DNA from: JAAFHB01 sp963675995
Lineage (GTDB): Bacteria; Bacteroidota; Bacteroidia; Bacteroidales; Prolixibacteraceae
Assembly (NCBI GenBank): GCA_963675995.2
Contig: CAXXIY010000003.1
Location: 124,001 to 188,000, forward strand
Direction of reading: 5' to 3'
DNA: 64,000 nt
The position numbers and the translations under genes are program-made. The notes under the pieces are model-generated. The model ran no database searches, was not told the origin of the DNA, and was given only the letters and a program-made list of their open reading frames with translations. Below are positions 9,000-17,634 of the stretch, piece after piece. Numbering within the stretch: the first letter of the stretch is position 1; every line of letters begins with the position of its first letter.

Positions 9000-9923
9000 A
9001 TGAGTACGCAGAGGAATGACAAAATAACTGGAAATGTTTTTGACATTCAAAGATTTTCAACACACGATGGTCCGGGTATCCGGACTACCGTGTTTTTAAA
9101 AGGATGCCCCCTTTCATGCAATTGGTGTCACAATCCCGAATCACAATTACCGGTTCATGAACTATTTTTTAACAGGAAAAGTTGCATCAACTGCGAATCT
9201 TGTAATCAGGTCTGCCCTTCCGGTGATCCAAGGCAAATACTTTCGAAGATCGGTCAGCGAAAGGAAATATGTGGAACCTGCATCTTATGCGCGACTGTTT
9301 GCCCGTCAAAAGCAATCGATCAGATAGGTCAAATCTATACTTCCGATGAAATTGTTGAAGAGGTGATCAAAGACCTTCCGTTTTTTGATAACTCCAAAGG
9401 TGGGATGACCCTTTCGGGAGGTGAACCTCTGTTTCAGTTTGACTTTACACTGGATATTCTTAAAAAAATAAAGGGAAAAGAGATCCATACCGTTGTTGAA
9501 ACGTCAGGATATACCACCAAAGATAAAATGCTTGCAGTTGCACCTTTTGTAGACCTATTTCTGTGGGACATTAAAATCACGGATAAAGAGCTTCATAAAA
9601 AGTACACCGGAGTATCCCTGGATCCAATCATCGAAAACCTGAAACTGATAGATCAGGCAGGAGCAAAAACAATTTTGCGCATCCTGGTTATTCCTGGTGT
9701 AAACATGAATAATCTTCATTTTAAGAATATTGCGAGTCTATATTATGATCTCATCCATGTTCAGGGAATTGAGTTCTTGAAATATCACGATTACGGAATA
9801 TCAAAAGATGCAAAATTAGGTCAACCCAATCATGTTCCATTTCCTATTCCAACAGAACAAGAGATGAATCGGATTCATCACTTTTTTGACAAAATGGAGA
9901 CGAAAATAAAGGTCATCAGATAA
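9000..9923 (+). CDS. Glycyl-radical enzyme activating enzyme (radical SAM)
   Basis: A 307-residue activase. The radical-SAM motif CPLSCNWC (C-x3-C-x2-C) follows FSTHDGPGIRTTVFLKG, the classical PflA-type entry sequence. A ferredoxin-like insert carries two cysteine sets, CINCESCNQVC and CGTCILCATVC, predicting two extra [4Fe-4S] clusters as in activases of dehydratase-type GREs. MTLSGGEPLFQ is the SAM-binding GGE motif. It would abstract a hydrogen from Gly722 of the enzyme encoded 9 bp upstream, using 5'-deoxyadenosyl radical. No signal peptide is present, so it acts in the cytoplasm. Confidence 0.95.
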   Translation: MSTQRNDKITGNVFDIQRFSTHDGPGIRTTVFLKGCPLSCNWCHNPESQLPVHELFFNRKSCINCESCNQVCPSGDPRQILSKIGQRKEICGTCILCATVCPSKAIDQIGQIYTSDEIVEEVIKDLPFFDNSKGGMTLSGGEPLFQFDFTLDILKKIKGKEIHTVVETSGYTTKDKMLAVAPFVDLFLWDIKITDKELHKKYTGVSLDPIIENLKLIDQAGAKTILRILVIPGVNMNNLHFKNIASLYYDLIHVQGIEFLKYHDYGISKDAKLGQPNHVPFPIPTEQEMNRIHHFFDKMETKIKVIR

Positions 9924-10358
9924 CTGTATATATTAATCCACCACCCATCCGAATACTCCGTAGTAGAAATTACCTCTTGCAGGAAAGGGTCCGAAGTTAG
10001 TCTTGATGGACCCACCTTTATCTCCTCCGAAAGGCGGGACTGGATACCAGGTTTCCATGACCCGAATATAGGAATCTGGCAGGACATTCGTCCTCGGGTC
10101 ACTGGATAGGTGACCTATTCAGATCCAAATGGTTATAATTAAAAATTGCATTCACTGTTTACAATAAATGAAACTGTAATGATGCAGAGATTTGATTAAT
10201 TGACCAAACGGTAAAAGAAATGACTTTATCTTAAATTGAATTTGGACTCTGAACCTATTTATTACGGTTCAACGCCTATTTCTATTCTACCTGTAAAACA
10301 AACTGGTACAGATAGATGTTTGAATAGTTAAAATATTGAACAGAATAATATCAGGATT
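9924..10358. other. 435-bp intergenic region between activase and isomerase-like gene
   Basis: Apart from the antisense coding-like remnant at 9933-10118, I see no gene. The right half (10119-10358) is AT-rich and may contain a promoter for the next two genes. The best candidate, near 10310-10323 (GATGTTTG), does not meet the consensus, so no promoter is called. Confidence 0.5.
9933..10118 (-). pseudogene. Coding-like remnant of an unidentified gene, C-terminal end only
   Basis: On the minus strand a 61-codon open stretch runs from just after an in-frame TGA (10119-10121) to a TAA at 9933-9935. It has no suitable start codon. The peptide has protein-like composition, with segments such as LPDSYIRVMETWYPVPP, GGDKGGSIKTNFGPFP and GNFYYGVFGWVVD at the C-terminus. 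It looks like the tail of a larger gene lost by deletion. I do not recognise the family, and the call rests on composition only. Confidence 0.4.
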
Positions 10359-11195
10359 ATGGATATAAAATACTTTTGTCCTCACTGGGGATCAAAACAC
10401 CTTGACTTTAATGAGTTTACAATCAATGTTAAAAACTCGGGCTACGATGGTGTTGAAATGAGTTTACCACTTGATCTGAAAGAAAAAGAATCAATTCTAA
10501 AAGCATTTCATGACCAGGGATTGAGCTATATCGCCCAGCACTGGGAAACGGTTACGACCGATTTTCATGAACACAAAAGAGAATATCGCGAAAGACTTGA
10601 GAACCTGGCAACAGCAAACCCATTGTTTATCAATTCGCAAACCGGCAAGGACTTCTTTACTTTTGAACAAAACAGTGAATTGATAAGTATTGCCTCGGAT
10701 GTTTCGAAGCAATATAATGTAAAAATTATTCATGAGACACATCGTGGCAAATTTAGTTTTGCCGCTCATATTACTTCAGGTTATCTGAAGGAAATACCAA
10801 ATCTTCGTTTGACATTGGATATTTCTCATTGGTGCAATGTCGCCGAATCATTTTTGGAAAATCAACAGGACAACATCGATTTGGCAATCAGCCGTGCTGA
10901 TCATATTCATGCTAGGGTGGGATTTCCCCAGGGACCTCAGGTTACTGATCCTCGGGTTCCCGAATGGAGAGAGGCTGTTAATATTCATCTCGGATGGTGG
11001 AAACGAATTATTGAGCGCAACAGAGCTGAAGGGAAGTCGGTTTTTACGATCACTTCTGAATTTGGTCCCTTTCCCTATATGACAATCCAACCATTTACTC
11101 AGCAACCCATTACCAATCAATGGGATGTCAATGTTTACATGATGACTATGCTAAAATCAGTATTTTCAGGACAATCATCTTTGGTATTAAAATAG
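10359..11195 (+). CDS. Sugar phosphate isomerase/epimerase-like TIM-barrel protein
   Basis: A 278-residue protein of the xylose-isomerase-like / AP-endonuclease-2 superfamily. It starts with a beta-strand motif (YFCPHWG) and contains GYDGVEMSLP, the metal-ligand motifs HETHRG (around residue 128), LDISHW, DHIHARVG and TSEFGP. These give the expected Glu/Asp/His/Glu metal set. Relatives include hydroxypyruvate isomerase, IolE (inosose dehydratase) and the rhizopine protein MocC. No signal peptide. The next gene begins 6 bp downstream, so the two are surely co-transcribed, supporting a shared role in converting a sugar or cyclitol. The exact reaction is unknown. Confidence 0.82.
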   Translation: MDIKYFCPHWGSKHLDFNEFTINVKNSGYDGVEMSLPLDLKEKESILKAFHDQGLSYIAQHWETVTTDFHEHKREYRERLENLATANPLFINSQTGKDFFTFEQNSELISIASDVSKQYNVKIIHETHRGKFSFAAHITSGYLKEIPNLRLTLDISHWCNVAESFLENQQDNIDLAISRADHIHARVGFPQGPQVTDPRVPEWREAVNIHLGWWKRIIERNRAEGKSVFTITSEFGPFPYMTIQPFTQQPITNQWDVNVYMMTMLKSVFSGQSSLVLK

Positions 11196-11201
11196 TGATT
11201 T

Positions 11202-13469
11202 ATGCATGAAAAATATGATATCCTGAGGGATTACAGTCTTGTAGGTGTTGAAACCCAAAAAGCAATAGCCCTTGGTCTTGCCGATGCCGAATGGTATCAG
11301 TCGCCGGTTCCGCGAGACAAGATGCGCGAACTGCTTGTCCGTAAAAATGGTCCGGCTATCAGGGATACCCTGATCTGGTTCGGCCTTATTTTTGGTTCAG
11401 GATATTTGGTATTTCTATGGTGGGGAACCTGGATTGTTGTTTTTCCCTACTTGGTTTATAGTGTTTTATATGCATCCACCTCCGATTCGAGATGGCATGA
11501 GTCGAGTCATGGTACCGCTTTCAAAAGTGACTGGATGAACAACCTCCTCTACGAGATCGCCTCTTTTATGGTATACCGGCAATCGACAGTATGGAGGTGG
11601 AGTCATGCCCGTCATCATAGCGATACCATTATCCGGGGTCGCGATCCCGAAATTGCAGTTCCCCGACCTCCTCAACTAAAAAAGTTATTGCCTGGGTTCA
11701 TAGGACTTCGTGGCTCAATACCTGAAACCCGGAGACTTTTTCTTCATGCCAGCGGAAAAATTGATCCCGAAGTGGCAACTTATCTTCCCGAAAATGAATA
11801 CAAAACTGTTATTTTTAAAGCCAGAGTCATTCTTTCCATTTATCTTTCAGTCATAGTTCTCAGCCTTACCTTCGGTACAATCCTCCCTTTAATGTTTATT
11901 GGTTTGCCAACAATCCTGGGAAGTTGGCTGATGCCGGTTTATGGTTTTACACAACATGCCGGTTTGCAGGAAAATGTTCTGGATCACCGTTTGAACAGCC
12001 GGACAGTTTACATGAACAGGATTCACCGGTTTTTATATTGGAACATGAATTATCATGTTGAACATCATATGTTTCCGTTAGTTCCATTTCATGCACTCCC
12101 AAAGTTGCACGAATTAATTAAAAATGATTGTCCCACACCTTATAACGGCATAATTGAGACTTATAAAGAAATTATCCCTGCTATTCTTAAGCAAATTAAA
12201 GATCCGGGATACTATGTCGATCGAAAACTTCCGGTTGGAGCAGGGCACCTGAATCAAAGAAAAGGGATCTGTATAATTGGAGATCCTGCTAAAATGGTAG
12301 ATGGTAAAATTGAAGTTTGCACGTTGGATCAGTTGCCCAAAGGAGAAGTGATCAGATTCGATTTTAACCAAAAAACTTATGCCGTCTACCGGACAGTCAG
12401 CAACATCTTTTATGCCTCTGATGGTGTTTGTACCCATGGTAATGCTCATCTGGGAGAAGGGGTAATTATTGGGGATATGATCGAATGTCCGAAGCACAAT
12501 GGCCGTTTTAATTTAAAAGATGGTTCTCCCGGACGAATTCCGGTATGTACTGCAATCAAAACTTATCGTGTTGAACAGGCTGAAGATAAAGTCTTTCTTA
12601 ATTTAGATGATAACGTTAAAATCATTCAAAACGAGCGGGAACTGGAAAAAAAATTCATGGTGGTCAGTAACCGGAATGTAACCACTTTCATCAGGGAACT
12701 GGAACTTGAGTCGGTAAACAAAGAAAGTTTTTCGTTCCTGCCCGGGCAATATGTTCAATTTGTTATTCCGCCTCACCAAATCAGTTTCTCTGAATTTCTT
12801 ATGGAGGAACCCTATCATAAAATTTGGAATGATACAGGTCTATCTGATTTATGGTCTGAAAATGATAGCTATACCAAACGGAATTATTCGGTGGCTTCAA
12901 ATCCTGCAACCGATTCAATCCTGAAATTTAATGTGCGCATTGCGTTGCCTCCTGCGGGAGGTACGTTAGGTGCAGGAGTTGGTTCATCGTATGTTTTTAA
13001 CCTGAAACATGGAGACGAGGTACTATTAACCGGTCCATTTGGAGATTTTAATATTAAAGCTTCAGATCGCGAAATGGTCTATTTAGGCGGAGGAGCAGGT
13101 ATGGCCCCAATCCGGTCTCATTTATCTTTTCTCTACGAACAGGTAAAGACAACGAGAAAAGTGAGTTTTTGGTATGGCGCCCGATCGATGGATGATCTTT
13201 ATTATCAGCAATATTTCGAAAATTTGGAGCAAATCCACCCTGGATTTTCATTTCATGTGGCACTCTCTGAACCTAAAACGAAAGATAACTGGCAGGGGGA
13301 AGTGGGGTTTATTCATGAAATATTACTGAAAAAATATCTTGCATCTCATGATCATCCAACAGAGATTGAATTTTACCTCTGCGGCCCACCAGCTATGATT
13401 GAAAAAGGAGTGGCAATGTTAAAACAAATCGGCGTAACAGAAAAGATGATTGCTTTTGATGAATTTTAG
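11202..13469 (+). CDS. Fused membrane di-iron oxygenase - Rieske ferredoxin - NqrF-type FAD/NADH reductase
   Basis: Three modules in 755 residues. (1) Residues 1 to about 340 are an integral-membrane desaturase/hydroxylase, with His boxes H99ESSH103, H135ARHH139 and H285VEHH289 and hydrophobic helices near 57-90 and 205-250. The stretch around SHARHHSDTI and GRDPEIAVPRPP resembles the MocD branch. (2) Residues about 355-470 are a Rieske domain, with Cys410-x-His412 and Cys429-x2-His432. (3) Residues about 485-755 are an FAD/NAD reductase, with RNYSVAS (560-566), GGGAGMAPIR (629-638) and CGPPAM. Its ending, IAFDEF, resembles NqrF. Electrons would run NADH to FAD to the Rieske centre to di-iron to O2. 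In rhizobia MocD, MocE and MocF are separate and linked to rhizopine O-demethylation. The substrate here is not known; a methylated sugar or cyclitol is an inference. Confidence 0.88.
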   Translation: MHEKYDILRDYSLVGVETQKAIALGLADAEWYQSPVPRDKMRELLVRKNGPAIRDTLIWFGLIFGSGYLVFLWWGTWIVVFPYLVYSVLYASTSDSRWHESSHGTAFKSDWMNNLLYEIASFMVYRQSTVWRWSHARHHSDTIIRGRDPEIAVPRPPQLKKLLPGFIGLRGSIPETRRLFLHASGKIDPEVATYLPENEYKTVIFKARVILSIYLSVIVLSLTFGTILPLMFIGLPTILGSWLMPVYGFTQHAGLQENVLDHRLNSRTVYMNRIHRFLYWNMNYHVEHHMFPLVPFHALPKLHELIKNDCPTPYNGIIETYKEIIPAILKQIKDPGYYVDRKLPVGAGHLNQRKGICIIGDPAKMVDGKIEVCTLDQLPKGEVIRFDFNQKTYAVYRTVSNIFYASDGVCTHGNAHLGEGVIIGDMIECPKHNGRFNLKDGSPGRIPVCTAIKTYRVEQAEDKVFLNLDDNVKIIQNERELEKKFMVVSNRNVTTFIRELELESVNKESFSFLPGQYVQFVIPPHQISFSEFLMEEPYHKIWNDTGLSDLWSENDSYTKRNYSVASNPATDSILKFNVRIALPPAGGTLGAGVGSSYVFNLKHGDEVLLTGPFGDFNIKASDREMVYLGGGAGMAPIRSHLSFLYEQVKTTRKVSFWYGARSMDDLYYQQYFENLEQIHPGFSFHVALSEPKTKDNWQGEVGFIHEILLKKYLASHDHPTEIEFYLCGPPAMIEKGVAMLKQIGVTEKMIAFDEF

Positions 13470-13503
13470 AAAACAATAAAATTTACTATTGCGTTTATTC
13501 TCT

Positions 13504-15630
13504 TTATCGGTGTTCCTCCGCATTTTTAAGATTGGGTTTCGTTCTCCAGCTTGCATCGGGTCCGAACCGGGTATGCGATTGGGGACCATTATTCAATTTA
13601 CCTGGTTCAGGATAATGATATATCATCCGGTTTGTAACCAGAAAAAGGAAGCTTGAAAGCACAAATACAGTTATCGCCTTCATCCAGAGCCGTTTATAAA
13701 TCGGCTTATAATTCGCCTCTTCTACAATTACAACGCTCTCCTGATCACGGGGCAAAATAAGAACGAGCACTGTTGCAATAATTGCATTTACAATGATCAC
13801 CCATTCTGTTAATAACCGGCTAGGATGCCAACCTGTCAGGGCACGTTCGAAGTTCGCTACTACCATTATCCAAAGGAGAATCAGGAAAATGAGCTGACCT
13901 TTGGCAAGAGAACTTTTAGGGATGATAGGGAGTGGTGACCTATAATGACGCACAACGATGATGATACAGGCTGCTGCAAGTAATCCCCAAGTCAGGGTAA
14001 ACCATTGTTCTGGTGTCATATTCAGGAAATCGATTCCGGGAATTCTTCCGATGTAGGGGACATCCCATAATGCAGGCTCAGTGGCAGTTGTTCCGTTGAT
14101 CTGTGTAATCGTACGGGTCCAGACACCCTGATTCAACTGTCCGCTCCAGACATCTACATTTTTAACCACATTAAAATAAGTTAATCCCATCAGAACCATG
14201 AGGACAGAAAAAGCCCTGGTCCACCTCCCCTTTACCTGTCCGGAAAGTGGTTCATGATCGGCATGCAGTTTAACCCGCGAAGCGATAAATGCCAATGCTA
14301 CCGCGATAGCAATCCCATTAACAAATCCAAAACTCTGCTCCAGGAAACTGTGCCAATTCTGTCCCTGCCACCTTGCCCACGCGGAGGTAATGGAATTGAA
14401 TTCTTCACTTCCCGGAACGAGACCTTTATATGCCAAAATTCGTGGGCTTCCAAACGACAACATGAATTGTTTCAACCATTGAATCCCTGCGAATCCAAGT
14501 CCGCCAATGATGCCACTGATCAGCGATGCAACGGCAACAGCCTGAAGTTTATTCCTCCACATCCAGATACTTGTACCAATAAAAACACCAAGAACTCCGG
14601 CCCAGTCATCCGACCGCGGGGGTGTCATCCGGAATCCGCCATACTGCGCAAAAAATATTCCTCCAAGAACGGGAAGCGCCAGAAATGAGATCAGCCATCC
14701 TCCACCCATATAAACAAACAGGGAAGCGCCGTTTCTGAATTTACCAAACAATAGAAAATAGGTTGTAATCCCCAGGATTAATCCGATCACCCAACCAACA
14801 TGTTGGGGATAATCGCCAAACCACTGTGGCCAGTTATTCAGAAAATTAGATGGGTTGAAGGCGGGCTGTCCCGTCGCTGGATTTACCATTGTCGGGTCTC
14901 CCTGTGGATAGGTTAAGGCTGAAGCCAGTTTATTTTCAAGTCCGGCTGCGCCAAGTAAAAGCTGAATAAACCATCCCGAAAGGGCGCCTCCGACAGCAAA
15001 AAAAGGCAGGTATAAGCGGTCCCGAACACCTTTTCTTTCATATAAATCGTATACACCTGATCCCAATAGTGCAAAAAAGGCAGGCAGATAGTAGGCATCG
15101 AACCAGTACAGCGGATTTTTATGGCGTGACCAGGTATCATCAAACTGCAGACCATTTTGCAACATTCGTGCAACAGGATCTTCAATGAGGCTTAACAAAA
15201 CAGAGGCGCCCATGATAAAAAGGAAAGGCTTGAAAATATTCACAATACGATCCCTTGGAGCTACGGCTGCAAAAGCCGTTCCGGCACCTCCAAGACCTGC
15301 CCACATAAATCCGATAAAAAAAGTTGCCAGGTAACCATACCATTGCGAGATGGCATGACCACTCTCGGTGTAGGAAAGTACCTGCATATAAGACTGGGAG
15401 GCGCCAAAACCCCAGCCAAGGGCACCAAAAAAAGCAAAATAAGGAACTCTTTCGCGCCAGTCCTCCCGCCCCGATAAGAGCGCAACAGCAACAGCAGCGA
15501 GACAACCGGCAAACTCAGCTCCATATTCGTGACCAAAATTGCCACGAATTCCCCATCCTATCGAAAGTGAAATCCCGATTAAAAACAGTGTACCGGCGCG
15601 CCAGCCCGGATTGAATTTGGTTATTTGCAT
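13504..15630 (-). CDS. Large polytopic membrane protein of unknown function
   Basis: A 708-residue protein with roughly 14-16 hydrophobic segments spread over its whole length, for example GTLFLIGISLSIGWGIRG at 14-31 and AFFGALGWGFGAS near 70. Gly- and Trp-rich turns recur (GWGIRGNFGHEYGAEF). A loop with polar, Asn/Pro-rich sequence lies around residues 240-275. I see no transporter signature, ATPase or glycosyltransferase motif. The gene is convergent with the oxygenase fusion, with only 34 bp between stops. The long C-terminal tail (NAEEHR) is charged. I do not recognise the family. It could be a permease or a membrane enzyme tied to the neighbouring sugar locus. Confidence 0.75.
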   Translation of the reverse strand: MQITKFNPGWRAGTLFLIGISLSIGWGIRGNFGHEYGAEFAGCLAAVAVALLSGREDWRERVPYFAFFGALGWGFGASQSYMQVLSYTESGHAISQWYGYLATFFIGFMWAGLGGAGTAFAAVAPRDRIVNIFKPFLFIMGASVLLSLIEDPVARMLQNGLQFDDTWSRHKNPLYWFDAYYLPAFFALLGSGVYDLYERKGVRDRLYLPFFAVGGALSGWFIQLLLGAAGLENKLASALTYPQGDPTMVNPATGQPAFNPSNFLNNWPQWFGDYPQHVGWVIGLILGITTYFLLFGKFRNGASLFVYMGGGWLISFLALPVLGGIFFAQYGGFRMTPPRSDDWAGVLGVFIGTSIWMWRNKLQAVAVASLISGIIGGLGFAGIQWLKQFMLSFGSPRILAYKGLVPGSEEFNSITSAWARWQGQNWHSFLEQSFGFVNGIAIAVALAFIASRVKLHADHEPLSGQVKGRWTRAFSVLMVLMGLTYFNVVKNVDVWSGQLNQGVWTRTITQINGTTATEPALWDVPYIGRIPGIDFLNMTPEQWFTLTWGLLAAACIIIVVRHYRSPLPIIPKSSLAKGQLIFLILLWIMVVANFERALTGWHPSRLLTEWVIIVNAIIATVLVLILPRDQESVVIVEEANYKPIYKRLWMKAITVFVLSSFLFLVTNRMIYHYPEPGKLNNGPQSHTRFGPDASWRTKPNLKNAEEHR

Positions 15631-15747
15631 TATCTTTAATTTTAGTTCGGGATAAGCTTTTAAAAGGACCTGATCGACAAATTAATAAAATTAAAAGATC
15701 GGTTGTATCGGGATGCAAAAATTCAATCTGAAATGGTCAAAAAACTA

Positions 15748-16101
15748 TCATTCCTTTCCTTTATCATAAAGGGATTCATCGCCTCTGTCCCCGGTTCTGA
15801 TACGGATTGATTGTTCAACAGAAGTGACAAAGATCCGTCCGTCACCACTTTCACCCGAATAGGCAGATTCAAGAATTGCATTGATGGATTTATCCAGGTT
15901 GATATCCCGTACCACAAAAGAGATATAAATACGATCAATCGTGTGGACATCATATGCAACTCCCCGGTAAATTAAACCTTGTTTGGCAGTTCCCTGACCT
16001 TTTACATCCCACCACGAAAGGAAATCGATGTCAACTTCATGCAATGCCTTTTTAACCGTTTCGAATTTCGTTTTGCGAATAATCGCTTCAATTTTTTTCA
16101 T
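15748..16101 (-). CDS. PII-family nitrogen regulatory protein (second copy)
   Basis: A 117-residue PII protein. It opens with MKKIEAIIRKTKF, has WWDVKGQG leading into the T-loop, and GDGRIFV with IRIRTGDRGDES at the C-terminus forming the nucleotide-binding and C-loops. The T-loop is one residue shorter than in E. coli GlnB, but a Tyr remains at position 50, equivalent to Tyr51, the uridylylation site. The preceding aromatic residue is Tyr45, where the other copy has Phe. It lies downstream of amtB beyond a strong terminator, so it is probably transcribed mainly from its own promoter. PII proteins sense ATP/ADP and 2-oxoglutarate and gate ammonium channels. Confidence 0.95.
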   Translation of the reverse strand: MKKIEAIIRKTKFETVKKALHEVDIDFLSWWDVKGQGTAKQGLIYRGVAYDVHTIDRIYISFVVRDINLDKSINAILESAYSGESGDGRIFVTSVEQSIRIRTGDRGDESLYDKGKE

Positions 16102-16174
16102 AATTGTACTTTTTATCTTCGTAAAAATATTAATTTATTTAATTTCAACTATTTTAGGTGAAATATTTAAGCAC

Positions 16175-16203
16175 AAAAAAAGCCGGATAATCTCCGGCTT
16201 TTT
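16175..16203 (-). terminator. Rho-independent terminator after amtB
   Basis: GCCGGA (16182-16187) and TCCGGC (16193-16198) form a stem around a 5-nt loop. It is flanked by a run of A on the left and T on the right, so the stem extends through A-T pairs and works on either strand. It lies 22 bp past the amtB stop and separates amtB from the second PII gene. Confidence 0.9.
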
Positions 16204-16224
16204 AAGAATCATAAAAAATTGAAA

Positions 16225-17610
16225 CTATTCCGATTCATTGTACGCAATCTCATTGTGTTGGGTGATGTCAAGTCCGGAGAACTCTTCATTCTCTGTTGCA
16301 CGGATACCCAAGGTCTTCTCTACAATTTTGAAAAGAATTGCAGTTAATACTCCCGAATAGACTAAAGTGGCGGCAATAGCTATTAACTGAATACCTAACT
16401 GTTTGGGGTTACCATAAAATGCACCACTATAAGCTGATTGAATCACAGGTGTTGCAAACAATCCGGTTGCGATAGCTCCCCAGATTCCTCCGATTCCATG
16501 AACACCGAAAGCATCGAGAGAGTCGTCGTATCCCAGTTTTCCTTTAACGACAGACACCATAAAGAAACAGAAAACAGAGACCATTAAACCGATAATAATT
16601 GCACCGCTAACGTCTACAAACCCGGCAGCTGGGGTAATGGCAACCAAACCGGCAACTGCGCCTGTTGAGATACCTACAACAGTTGGTTTTTTGTTAATAA
16701 ACCAATCGAGTAATGCCCATGCCAGAGCAGCAGCAGCAGCAGCAACGTGTGTAACAAGAAAGGCACTCGCAGCCAAACCATCAGCAGCTAATCCGCTCCC
16801 TGCATTGAATCCAAACCATCCAAACCAGAGTAAAGCAGCCCCGATTACAACAAAGGGGATATTATGAGGAGCTGTGATATGTTGTCCATTAGGCAACTTG
16901 CGTTTGCCAATCATAATAGCCATCACTAAAGCAGCAATACCTGCATTGATATGAACGACAGTTCCACCAGCAAAGTCAAGAGCTCCAAGTTTAAATAACC
17001 ACCCGTCAGCTGACCATACCCAATGAGCTACAGGATTGTAGACCAGAATAGCCCAAAGTAAAGTAAAAATCAGAAATCCACGGAATTTTATACGCTCAGC
17101 AAAAGCTCCAATTATCAGGGCAGGTGTAATAACAGCAAACATACACTGGAACAAAATGAAAACCAGATGAGGAATCCGCTCTGTTGCCTGAGAAATATAG
17201 TACGGACTAACATCATTGATCCCAATTCCTTTCAAAAATGACCAGTTAAATCCTCCAAAATAGGGAGCCAAGGCACCGGTACTGGAACCAAAAGCATTGC
17301 TGTAACCAAAAGCCACCCATTCGAGGCTGATCACTGCAGTAATGATAAAACACTGCATCAGAACGTTCAGAATATTTTTGTTGCGCACCAAACCACCATA
17401 AAAAAGGGCGAGGCCAGGGATAGTCATCAGCATCACAAGAGCAGTTGCAACAATCATCCATGCGGTATTTCCGGCACTAATAAACGGAACAGGGGTTGCA
17501 GCTGCGGCAGGAACAGCGGCTGCGGCAGCCACCTGAGCATACGAAAAAACTGGAACAACCAGAGATAACCCAACTGGTAAACCTATATATTTCAGATATT
17601 TATGTATCAT
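16225..17610 (-). CDS. amtB: Ammonium channel AmtB
   Basis: A 461-residue Amt/Rh family protein. It has an N-terminal signal peptide ending near SYAQ and then an Ala/Pro-rich linker. Eleven transmembrane helices are expected, starting with TAWMIVATALVMLMTIPGLALFYGGLVR. Later stretches include HWVWSADGWLFKLGALDFAGGTVVHINAG and DDSLDAFGVHGIGGIWGAIATGLF, which hold the paired pore histidines and the cytoplasmic gating region. It conducts ammonium into the cell and is blocked by PII binding from the cytoplasm. It sits between two PII genes and 25 bp after the first of them, supporting direct regulation. Confidence 0.97.
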   Translation of the reverse strand: MIHKYLKYIGLPVGLSLVVPVFSYAQVAAAAAVPAAAATPVPFISAGNTAWMIVATALVMLMTIPGLALFYGGLVRNKNILNVLMQCFIITAVISLEWVAFGYSNAFGSSTGALAPYFGGFNWSFLKGIGINDVSPYYISQATERIPHLVFILFQCMFAVITPALIIGAFAERIKFRGFLIFTLLWAILVYNPVAHWVWSADGWLFKLGALDFAGGTVVHINAGIAALVMAIMIGKRKLPNGQHITAPHNIPFVVIGAALLWFGWFGFNAGSGLAADGLAASAFLVTHVAAAAAALAWALLDWFINKKPTVVGISTGAVAGLVAITPAAGFVDVSGAIIIGLMVSVFCFFMVSVVKGKLGYDDSLDAFGVHGIGGIWGAIATGLFATPVIQSAYSGAFYGNPKQLGIQLIAIAATLVYSGVLTAILFKIVEKTLGIRATENEEFSGLDITQHNEIAYNESE

Positions 17611-17634
17611 AGCTTTAAAACTTATATTGTTAAT

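Noticed and set aside
9878..10102. Minus-strand 74-codon ORF with an ATG
   Set aside because: It overlaps the activase 3' end and uses a different frame from the more protein-like remnant at 9933-10118.
14254..14688. Plus-strand frame of 144 codons
   Set aside because: Lies antisense within the large membrane protein gene; a shadow with no recognisable family and no start context.
16637..16867. Ala-rich plus-strand frame
   Set aside because: Antisense shadow of the helix-rich amtB sequence.
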